DNA from: UBA1660 sp964462035
GTDB lineage: Bacteria; Myxococcota_A; Polyangia; Polyangiales; Houyiibacteriaceae
Length of the DNA stretch: 64,000 bases
NCBI GenBank assembly: GCA_964462035.1
Contig: CAYXAP010000003.1
Span: forward strand, 273,205-337,204
Direction of reading: 5' to 3'
Under the pieces are notes generated by a model. The model worked only from the letters and a program-made list of their open reading frames with translations, searched no databases and was not told where the DNA came from. Of this stretch, positions 43,729 to 51,372 are shown in pieces. Within the stretch, counting starts at the first letter, position 1; every line of letters starts with the position of its first letter. The position numbers and the translations under genes are program-made.

Positions 43729-43747
43729 GCGATCGTCTGACGATCGC
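43729..43747. promoter_or_regulatory. Perfect 19-bp palindrome between divergent genes
   Basis: GCGATCGTC-T-GACGATCGC has 9-bp perfect arms, 135 nt before the NAD-GDH start and 57 nt before the DUF1592 gene. Its position in a 209-nt divergent gap suggests a regulator binding site for one or both genes. No other clear feature is seen in the gap. Confidence 0.45.
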
Positions 43748-43803
43748 GCCATCGCGATCAGCGCGTAAGTGCCTCCATTCAGGGGCCCTGGCACGGTGAC
43801 TTC

Positions 43804-46278
43804 GTGCATCGGGTGGTGACGTTTGCGGCGATGGTGGCGTTGGCGGGCTGTCAGGGGACCATCGGGGGTGGTTCTGGCGATGACCGGCCGCCGGTTCCGA
43901 CCGAGGACATGGGCCCGCCGGGCTTCGCCGAGTGCGGTGAGGCGGGGGCGGCCATCCTCTTCTTCGAGCGGACCTGCGCTGGCTGTCATCAGGGCAGCCG
44001 CTACCCGGACCTCTCGCGCGAAGGCCTGGTGAGACTGCCCGACATGGAGAGCCGGATCATCCCGGGTGAGCCGCTGCTCGTCCCCGGCGACCCGGAGGCG
44101 AGCTTCCTCTACCGGAAGATGGCCCACACCCAGGGCGACGAGGGCGGCGCCAACATGCCGCTCGGGCGGGCCAGCCCCGTGAGCGAGCTCGCCATGATCG
44201 AGGCGTGGATCACGAGCGGGGCCAGCACCGACTGCGACGAGCTCGATCCGCCGGTGGTCGCCTATGACCCGAACACCCTCGACCCCGACGAGCTCTTCAC
44301 GTGCGCCGACCCGAGCGCACCCCGCGCCTCGCCTTCGCGCCTTCGCCGAGTCGAGCGCGCCGAGCTGACCCAGGTGGCGATCGGCGGCTACAACAACTCG
44401 CCCAAGATCCAGAACAACCCGCTCAGCGCGCCGGAGGGCCTGCCGTACTCGACCTACGCCGAGGGCGTGGGGATGGATCCGGCCACCCTCAACCTGCTCA
44501 TGCTCCACCTGCCGGAGGCGAGCCTGGTCTGGAGCGATGGCGACCCCCATGGCTACGGAGGGGCGCGCCCGCTCGGGGTGTACCGTACGGACATCGTCGG
44601 CTGCATGGAGGGCGATGCACCCGACGACGCCTGCATCGATCGCTACCTCGACACGATGCTCCGCCGGGGTGTGCTCTTTCGGGCACCGACCGATGGTGAG
44701 CTGGCCCGCATCCGCGCCTACACGGTCGCGCGCCTCGCAGACGAACCGGCGGACGGCGACCGGCAGGAGACGCTCCACGAGATCGCGCAGGCCGCGATGC
44801 TCATGACCGGAGCGCTCTTCCGATCGGACATCGGCGACCCGTCCACCATGGAGGGCACCGTTCGCGAGCTCTCCGACACCGAGCTGGCCTACGCGCTCGG
44901 CAGCGTCCTCTCGACGGCGCCGGTCGGTGTGCCGGTGCGCGACCCGATCACCAGCAGCGTCTCTCCGGACGACCCCGATGCCGCCGACCTGAACGCCGGT
45001 CGCCTCGGGAGGATCGCCGCCGCTGCGGCGGATGGGACCATTCGCGACCCGGCTCGCCGCCGCGAGCTGCTCCGCCACTACGCCGGCGGCATATCGCCCG
45101 ACCGGCCCGACCTCGCCATCCCGCGGCAGCAGAACACCAACGGGCGCGGCGACTACTGGCTCGCGCCTCGGCTCCGCGACTTCTTCCGCGAGTGGCTCGG
45201 CTACGCCGACGCCGGCAGCAAGTTCAAGGACCACCCCGCCGAGACCAGCGCCATCGAGAGCGACGGCGGTCAGTACGACTCCGCGGTGATCGGCTACGCG
45301 AGCCTGCAGTCCTCGCTCAACAGTCGCGAGGCGTCCCTCGTGCAGCAGCTCGATGCGGTGATCGCGCGGGTGGTGCTGGAGACCGACGCCTCCGGTGAGG
45401 ACGTCTTCGAAGCCCTGCTCACCACTCGCCAGTGGCTCCTCCCCTCGAACCTGAGCGTGACGAGCGACACCCCGTGCTCGAGCAACGCGGACTGCAGCGG
45501 GAGTCAGGTCTGCCCCTCGGAGATCGGCCGCTGCTCCGGAAACACCTGGCGGGCCTACTACGGCAGCACCTGGGCCTACGGGTGGACCGACCCGATCAAC
45601 GACACCGACGCCGAGCGTTGGGTCACGGTGCCGGCGCCCCGGCTCGGCGTGCTGACGCACCCGGCCTGGCTCACCGCCCACGGCGGCAACTTCGAGGACG
45701 ACGCGAGCCTGGTGCTCCGTGGCCACTGGCTGCGCACCCAGCTCTTCTGCCAGAGCTTCGGTGACCTCAGTGACGTGCAGGGCCTGCAGGCGATGCTGGT
45801 GGCGAGCGATCCGGACCTCTCCGCTCGCGAGCGCGTGCGCCGGTCGACCGAGCCCGGCGTGGACCCCGAAGGCGACGACGAGGTCACCGAGCAGTGCTTC
45901 GGCTGCCACTCGTACATGAACTCGCTCGGCTTTCCCTTCGAGCTCTTCAACCATGCGGGCTTCGAGCGAGCCACGGACCACGGCGGCCCGCCCGACGGGA
46001 GCACCACCATCGACAACCTCCCGGACGAAGCGCTCAACGGGGCCTATGCCTCTCCCGAGGAGTTCATTCGCGCGGTCGCCGGGTCGGCCTTCGCGCGCCG
46101 CGGCATGGTGCGCCACGCCTTCCGCTTCTTCATGGGCCGCGACGAGGTGCTGGCCGATGGTTGCACGCTCCTGGAGATGGAGCAGGCGCTCATCGAGGAG
46201 GGCTCCTTCCTCTCGATGCTCGAGGCGTTGATCTCGAGCGAGACGTTCGTTCGCCGTGAGCTCGGAGGTGCAGAGTGA
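43804..46278 (+). CDS. DUF1592-type lipoprotein with two haem-c motifs
   Basis: 824 aa from GTG 43804. Lipobox LAGC (C16) places it outside the cytoplasm. A cytochrome-c-like haem motif CAGCH is at 58-62, near the start of an N-terminal domain. Domains of the DUF1587/1592/1588/1585 series follow, with the typical GVLTHPAWLTAHG (near 615) and a second haem motif CFGCH at 698-702 in the C-terminal part. A C-x5-C-x5-C unit (CSSNADCSGSQVC) is inserted near 560. The GTGA overlap with the DUF1552 gene fixes them as one operon. The electron or substrate role is not known. Confidence 0.88.
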   Translation: MHRVVTFAAMVALAGCQGTIGGGSGDDRPPVPTEDMGPPGFAECGEAGAAILFFERTCAGCHQGSRYPDLSREGLVRLPDMESRIIPGEPLLVPGDPEASFLYRKMAHTQGDEGGANMPLGRASPVSELAMIEAWITSGASTDCDELDPPVVAYDPNTLDPDELFTCADPSAPRASPSRLRRVERAELTQVAIGGYNNSPKIQNNPLSAPEGLPYSTYAEGVGMDPATLNLLMLHLPEASLVWSDGDPHGYGGARPLGVYRTDIVGCMEGDAPDDACIDRYLDTMLRRGVLFRAPTDGELARIRAYTVARLADEPADGDRQETLHEIAQAAMLMTGALFRSDIGDPSTMEGTVRELSDTELAYALGSVLSTAPVGVPVRDPITSSVSPDDPDAADLNAGRLGRIAAAAADGTIRDPARRRELLRHYAGGISPDRPDLAIPRQQNTNGRGDYWLAPRLRDFFREWLGYADAGSKFKDHPAETSAIESDGGQYDSAVIGYASLQSSLNSREASLVQQLDAVIARVVLETDASGEDVFEALLTTRQWLLPSNLSVTSDTPCSSNADCSGSQVCPSEIGRCSGNTWRAYYGSTWAYGWTDPINDTDAERWVTVPAPRLGVLTHPAWLTAHGGNFEDDASLVLRGHWLRTQLFCQSFGDLSDVQGLQAMLVASDPDLSARERVRRSTEPGVDPEGDDEVTEQCFGCHSYMNSLGFPFELFNHAGFERATDHGGPPDGSTTIDNLPDEALNGAYASPEEFIRAVAGSAFARRGMVRHAFRFFMGRDEVLADGCTLLEMEQALIEEGSFLSMLEALISSETFVRRELGGAE

Positions 46279-47648
46279 AGCGTCGTGACTTCTTGCGCGT
46301 CGCCGCCGGAGCGACCGCCGCGGCCGCGCTGCCCCTGGGTCACCGCATGGCCCGCGCCGAGGTCGCGGATTGCCCCCGCTACCTCTTCATCGTCGAGGGC
46401 AACGGCTTCGAGCCGGCGAGCGTGCTCTGCGATTCGGCTCGCGCCGCCATCGACGAGACCATGGACGCGCCGGTGGGCTCCGACCGCTGGTGGTACCGGC
46501 GCTATCGCCACGGCGCGCCCATCGATCTGGAGACGCCGGACCTGGCCAGCGCCATCGCGCTGGGTCCGCTCGCCGATGAAGGGCTCGTCGATGAGGCCAC
46601 CGTCCTGCTCGGGCTGAGCTCGCGGATCGTGGGCGGAGGCCACTCCGGCTACCACGGCGCGCTCAGCTCCACGCGGACCATCGGCGGAAAGCCCGGCGGC
46701 GAGACCATCGACGCCCACCTCGCGGCGCTCGAGAGCATCCGCCAGGACACCCCCTTCGATGCGTTCCGTGTCGGCGTCGACCCCGGCGGTCGGCCGATCG
46801 ACTTCGGTACCTGTGCCTATGGCGAAGCGCGGGCGGCGCCGGTCATTCTGCAGCCGGACGCGGCGTATCAGTTCGCGTACGGCGCTTTCGCGACCGGCGA
46901 CGCGGCCCGCGCCTTCGACCGGCGCGACCGGATGCTGCAGTTCGCGGCCGAAGATCTGGCGGCCGCCGAACGCGCCTTCACCGGCAACCCGACCGAACAG
47001 GCGAAGCTCGGCACCTACGGCGAGTCCATCGCCGCGCTCCTCGAGACTCAGGAGCGGCTGCGCACGATGCGGGGCTCGGTCGTCGCACCGCCCCCGCCGG
47101 GGAATGGGCTCGCGCCGCTCGCGCGCTTCGGCGCCATGCTCGACCTGGCCGTCAGCACTCTGATCGACGGCCTCTCGAACGTCGCCGTGGTCGGCTCCGG
47201 CTCCGGCGGCGCGTTCTCGCTCACCTACTCGAGCATCTCGAGCACCGGCCGCCACGACATGCAGCACCAGTCGGGGGGCAACGCGGCCATGCTGCAGGCC
47301 ATTCGCGACGTGAACACCGCCCAGGTCGCGGCCATCGCAGCGGCGGCTCGTCGGCTCGACGACGCCGGGATGCTCGACCGCACCATCATCGTGTGGGTCG
47401 GCGACAACGGCGAGCAGCACCACTCGACCGCGAGCGAGTTCCCGGTGTTGCTCCTCGGCGGGAGCGCGGTCGGGCTCCGCGGCGGCGGTCGCACGGTGGT
47501 GTATCCAGGGGCCGAGTCGGGCGACAACCGCCAGCTCAGCAACCTCTGGAACACCCTGGGCTACCTCGCCGGCGAGCGGCTCGACACCTTTGGCGGCGAA
47601 GAGGGCGATCTCCGGAAGGCGCCCGGTCCGCTCGAAGAGCTGCTCTGA
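46275..47648 (+). CDS. DUF1552 family Tat-exported protein
   Basis: 457 aa from GTG 46275. The N-terminal MKRRDFLRVAAGATAAAALPL is a twin-arginine (KRRDFL) signal ending near ARAEV. Conserved DUF1552 motifs include HSGYHGALSS, GRHDMQHQ, WVGDNGEQHHST and the C-terminal NRQLSNLWNTLGY. DUF1552 genes regularly follow DUF1592 genes in planctomycetes and myxobacteria, as here, with a GTGA overlap. It may be a periplasmic partner enzyme of the DUF1592 cytochrome, and Tat export suggests a folded, cofactor- or metal-containing protein. Confidence 0.9.
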   Translation: MKRRDFLRVAAGATAAAALPLGHRMARAEVADCPRYLFIVEGNGFEPASVLCDSARAAIDETMDAPVGSDRWWYRRYRHGAPIDLETPDLASAIALGPLADEGLVDEATVLLGLSSRIVGGGHSGYHGALSSTRTIGGKPGGETIDAHLAALESIRQDTPFDAFRVGVDPGGRPIDFGTCAYGEARAAPVILQPDAAYQFAYGAFATGDAARAFDRRDRMLQFAAEDLAAAERAFTGNPTEQAKLGTYGESIAALLETQERLRTMRGSVVAPPPPGNGLAPLARFGAMLDLAVSTLIDGLSNVAVVGSGSGGAFSLTYSSISSTGRHDMQHQSGGNAAMLQAIRDVNTAQVAAIAAAARRLDDAGMLDRTIIVWVGDNGEQHHSTASEFPVLLLGGSAVGLRGGGRTVVYPGAESGDNRQLSNLWNTLGYLAGERLDTFGGEEGDLRKAPGPLEELL

Positions 47649-47659
47649 CGGAACGACGA

Positions 47660-47687
47660 CGGGCGCGAGCCTCTCGGCCCGCGCCCG
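47660..47687. terminator. Hairpin between convergent genes
   Basis: CGGGCGCG and CGCGCCCG form an 8-bp perfect stem with a 12-nt loop, 12 nt after the DUF1552 stop and 18 nt from the stop of the convergent lipoprotein gene. No T-run flanks it, so a bidirectional stop is possible but unproven. Confidence 0.45.
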
Positions 47688-47705
47688 CGGTCGAAGCGTG
47701 ATCGC

Positions 47706-49160
47706 TCAGTCGATGACGGGGCCGGGCTGCCAGACCTCGGGCCACTCCTGGGTGCGGACCCAGACGCTCATGTTCCCGTTCGGGAAGTCGTAGCGTCGGC
47801 CGAGGAACGCCGGGTCGCCGGAGTAGGGGCGGGCGGTGGTGTTCCAGCGGTTGGTGTTGTCGACGAAGAAGAGCTCCATGTCGCCCATCTTGTCGTCGTC
47901 GTTGTCCGGGATGACCGACGCCGTGGCGGTCGCGATGCCGCCGGCGGCGCCGCAGGCCGAGCAGATGGGCGCGGTCGCGGTGAGCACCGTGCCGATGCCG
48001 GCGACGACGTCACGGGCGCTGTCGTCGTCGTGGTCGAAGGCGAAGACGTTCAGGCGGACCGAGCGGCCGATGTTCGAGGTGGTCTCGATGATGGTCGGCG
48101 AGTCGATGCGTCGCGGTCGGCGATGGTCCAGATCTTCGAAGTCGTCGTTGCCGGCGCGGTCGGGGAGCTTCACCGTCGCGGTCTCGTCGCCGTCGATGGC
48201 GACGTGGGTCGCGAGGTAGACGTCGCAGCCGTCGGGGAAGAGCCAGGCGTGGCTGCCGCAGTTGTCCTTGTGGCTGTGGATCTGGGTGACCTGCACGCGC
48301 AGCCCGGGGTTCTCGGTGTGGAAGAGGACCTCGAAGGTCTGGCGGCTGCCGACGGTGGACCAGGCGCTCGTGCGGAAGCGGTACCAGCCCTTGCCGTAGA
48401 GGTCACCCGTCTGCGGGATGTGGAAGCGAAGCTCGTTGCGGAGCGGATCGCATTCGAGGGTGCCGCGGTGGTAGGGGTTGCCCGCTTCCTGGATGGCCGA
48501 GTGGAAGAAGCTGTGGTTGGCCACACCCGGAATCTCGGAGACCAGCCGGCCCGCCTGCGGCGAGGTGCCGGTGCGCGCGCAGTCGATCTGCTCGTCGTCC
48601 GTGAACTGCAGGCGGATCATGTCGAGGTCGCGGCCGACGCCCATGGCGAAGTCCGCCGGGGTCGTCGAGGCGAGCGCGAAGTCACCCGTGGGGGGCGGCG
48701 GCGGGGGCGGGGGCAGCTTGATCTTCCCGTTGTCACCCACCGGGAAGAGGATGGCAGCGAAGGTCAGCCCGGCGGCGTTCCCCTCGGGGGCACGCGAGAC
48801 GACGGTGTCGAGCGTTCGCAGGCCCTCCTCGGTGCGCGAGACCAGGTGGTAGAGGTGGCCGGGCTCGAAGTCGCCTTCGATGGCGACGCGGAGACCGCTC
48901 TCGTCCCAGACCGCTTCGGTGATCGGGAGCTCGACCTCGTTCACCTCCGCCTCTTCGCCTTCGTGGGTGATCAGCGAGAGCGTGCTCAGGTCGAGTTCGC
49001 CTTCGAGCTCGGGATCGAGCTCGAACACGGCCCAGCCGTCGCCGCCGCGATAGGGCTCGGCGTGCTCGCCGGGGAGTGGTTCGCCGTCGCCCACGGGCGC
49101 CGTACAGCCCGCGATGGCGAGCAGCGTCGCGATCACGAGGTTCTTCTTGGTTCGGTTCAT
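47706..49160 (-). CDS. Lipoprotein of the sigma-CHAT-S8 cluster, polyproline linker
   Basis: 484 aa from ATG 49160, preceded by GGAG. Lipobox IAGC (C19). Residues about 40-62 read GWAVFELDPELEGELDLSTLSLI, resembling the WAVVIGLEPELAGQLSSPVL segment in the C-terminal domain of the two S8 proteins upstream. A polyproline run (PPPPPPPP) near 150 divides this part from a C-terminal beta-rich region with DDDSARDVVAGIGT and VFAFDHDD, suggestive of a C2-like or beta-sandwich fold. It follows the S8 genes in the same direction after 132 nt. It is exported; its role in the cluster is unknown. Confidence 0.75.
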   Translation of the reverse strand: MNRTKKNLVIATLLAIAGCTAPVGDGEPLPGEHAEPYRGGDGWAVFELDPELEGELDLSTLSLITHEGEEAEVNEVELPITEAVWDESGLRVAIEGDFEPGHLYHLVSRTEEGLRTLDTVVSRAPEGNAAGLTFAAILFPVGDNGKIKLPPPPPPPPTGDFALASTTPADFAMGVGRDLDMIRLQFTDDEQIDCARTGTSPQAGRLVSEIPGVANHSFFHSAIQEAGNPYHRGTLECDPLRNELRFHIPQTGDLYGKGWYRFRTSAWSTVGSRQTFEVLFHTENPGLRVQVTQIHSHKDNCGSHAWLFPDGCDVYLATHVAIDGDETATVKLPDRAGNDDFEDLDHRRPRRIDSPTIIETTSNIGRSVRLNVFAFDHDDDSARDVVAGIGTVLTATAPICSACGAAGGIATATASVIPDNDDDKMGDMELFFVDNTNRWNTTARPYSGDPAFLGRRYDFPNGNMSVWVRTQEWPEVWQPGPVID

Positions 49161-49292
49161 CTTCGTTTCTCCTTCATCGGTCGCGATGAGCCGCGACTCG
49201 AAAGGGCTTTCGAAGGTCCGAACCCGAATCTGAAAGATGTCAGAAAATCGATGGCGATGGCGAAGCACGCGCTCCGCCATCGCCGAGGGGCT

Positions 49293-51320
49293 TCACCAGA
49301 CGGGCAGCTGACTGCTCAGCGCCTTGCCCGAGCCGTTCTGGAACGAGAGCGTCGCGCTCGCGGGGGTGTAGGCGAAGGAGCGCAAGGGGAGCGCCACGAC
49401 CCGGCCCGAAGCGGCTGCGGCGATCGTCTCGTCACCGAGGGCGTAGGATTCGTCACCGACGCGCAGCACGGGTGAGCTGAGCTGGCCGGCCAGCTCCGGC
49501 TCGAGACCGATGACGACGGCCCAGTCGTCGGGGTCGTCCGAGGCCACGGTCATGCCGCAGACTCGGCAGGGATCGTCACCCGGCTGCTCCGTGAGGCTCC
49601 CCGGGTCGTTGATGCCGTTGTCGTAGGCTTCGTCCGGACAGAGGTGACCCTGACTCCCGTTCTGCTGGACGGTGGACGCCTCGCAGGTCCCCGGCCCGAC
49701 GCTCCGGAAGCTGCTGGAGAGCATCGTCGCGACGACGCTCGGATCGAAGGCGGTCCCGACCGGGCCGGTCGGGGCTCCGGCAGCGGGGGTGTCGCAGCGC
49801 AGGCCCCAGCGGGCCCAGGCGCACGACCAGTAGTAGCGCGAGTCGGAGCAGACCTCGTCGAGGGCGCCCTGGAGCGCGCCACACGCGGTGACCCGGTGAG
49901 CGTCGCAGAGCGACTGCGGTCGCGAGTTGCAGATGTTCGCGGGGCGGTCGAGGTCCACGGCAGACCCGAGCACGACCTCCATGACCTCGGCGGCGCGTGC
50001 GTCGGGCCAGTAGGCGCGGACGAGCGCGGCCACGGCGGAGACGCCTGCCGCGCCGAACGACGAGCCCGTGCGCAGCGGCAAGCGTTCGTCGCCGGCGTTG
50101 GGGCGTGGGTCGTCGAAGGTCACCGCGAAGGCGGGAGCGACGAGCTCGGCCACGCTCCCCGGGCGGGTGTTGGCGATGTCCTCGTCCGCCGGGCCGACCC
50201 CCGACGCCATGTAGACCAGGGGCTCGGAGAGCTCGTTCCGCGCGCCGTAGCACCGGTGGCGGTTCTCGTACGCGAAGGCCGCCGGATACATCGGACGCAC
50301 GTTCCGACCCGGGAGCGACGGGCCCAGGCCGTCGTTGCCGGCCGCGGCGACCACGACCGCATCCCGGCAGCCGGCGTACTCGAGCGCCGTCCGCAGCACC
50401 TCGGCCCGTTCGAAGTAGGCCTTCGTCTCCACATCGCCCCGCCAGGCGAACGCCTCGTCGAAGCCGACGGAGAGGTTGATGACGTCGGCTCCGTCACGGG
50501 CGGCTCGGACGATGCTCTCGGCGAGGGCGAGGATGGAGCCGCCGCCGGTCACGCCCTCGGTGATCACCGGATACGACTTGAAGTCGAGCGGGCAGACGGA
50601 GTCGCGCCCGTTGGGGCAGAGCACGTCGCGGATGGTCAGCGCCACGCTCTGTCCGTGGGTCGTACCCGCGACCGGGAAGTCCGTCTCGCCCCAGGTGCTC
50701 TGGCGGACGTCGTCGAGGACCGCGACGCGGACCGTTCGTGGGAGGTTCGGCGCACCGCTCGAGCCAGCGATGGAGGGCAGGTGATCGACCCGGTCGATGT
50801 GCGAGCGCCAGGCGGCCTCGTGAGCATCGGTGACGGCGGCGAGGGTGGCCTCGACGCTCGGGTCGGCGAGCGGCACCACCGCGTGGCAGTCGGGCTCCAG
50901 CCATTGATGCGGCGCGCGCCAGAGCACGTCGTCGCTGCCCATGTCGTGGGGAAGGCCGTCGAGCGACCAGCGTGAGCGGCTGCCCACGTACTCGTAGACG
51001 CAGATCGGTGCGCGCCCGACGGTGCGCACACCGCTCAGACCGGTGCGACCGCGCCACGACCCCGAGGCGGCTGGGCAGCTCGAGGTGTAGCGGGGGATGC
51101 CCACCAGGGTGTTTCGATCACAGCCCCGGGGGACCTGGATGGTCGGCGGGCGCGGTCGCGGTCGGGCGACGATGACGGGGCCGGGCTGGGCGACCTCGAT
51201 GGCGGTGAACACGAGCTCGTTGCCAGCGGCGCCGACGTCGTCGGTGGGCGCCACGCAGGCGCAGCCGAGGGTCAGCATCGCGGCGAGGAGTCGGAGAGAA
51301 GAGAGGCCTCGTTCGTGCAT
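49293..51320 (-). CDS. Subtilisin-like (S8) lipoprotein, paralogue 1
   Basis: 675 aa. Lipobox LTLGC (C20). A Pro/Arg stretch and a Cys-rich N-terminal domain (CDRNTLVGIPRYTSSC from 67) precede an S8 protease domain: Asp in VAVLDDV (D203), His H222 in THGQSVAL, oxyanion Asn N329 in AAAGNDG, and the nucleophile S421 in GSSFGAAG. It is therefore predicted active. A C-terminal 120-residue domain contains CRVCG and GLEPELAGQL. About 50% of residues match the next gene by eye. Exported and membrane-anchored, it would be an envelope protease, perhaps activated by the CHAT protein. Confidence 0.88.
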   Translation of the reverse strand: MHERGLSSLRLLAAMLTLGCACVAPTDDVGAAGNELVFTAIEVAQPGPVIVARPRPRPPTIQVPRGCDRNTLVGIPRYTSSCPAASGSWRGRTGLSGVRTVGRAPICVYEYVGSRSRWSLDGLPHDMGSDDVLWRAPHQWLEPDCHAVVPLADPSVEATLAAVTDAHEAAWRSHIDRVDHLPSIAGSSGAPNLPRTVRVAVLDDVRQSTWGETDFPVAGTTHGQSVALTIRDVLCPNGRDSVCPLDFKSYPVITEGVTGGGSILALAESIVRAARDGADVINLSVGFDEAFAWRGDVETKAYFERAEVLRTALEYAGCRDAVVVAAAGNDGLGPSLPGRNVRPMYPAAFAYENRHRCYGARNELSEPLVYMASGVGPADEDIANTRPGSVAELVAPAFAVTFDDPRPNAGDERLPLRTGSSFGAAGVSAVAALVRAYWPDARAAEVMEVVLGSAVDLDRPANICNSRPQSLCDAHRVTACGALQGALDEVCSDSRYYWSCAWARWGLRCDTPAAGAPTGPVGTAFDPSVVATMLSSSFRSVGPGTCEASTVQQNGSQGHLCPDEAYDNGINDPGSLTEQPGDDPCRVCGMTVASDDPDDWAVVIGLEPELAGQLSSPVLRVGDESYALGDETIAAAASGRVVALPLRSFAYTPASATLSFQNGSGKALSSQLPVW

Positions 51321-51372
51321 GGGTCGATCTCGTCGGTTCGGGTTGGGGACCGCGGAGGAACGCGGCCCAGGT

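Noticed and set aside
43591..46116. Long minus-strand frame opposite the DUF1592 gene
   Set aside because: It overlaps a gene with lipobox, two haem motifs and family domains; the translation lacks any motif and is a composition effect.
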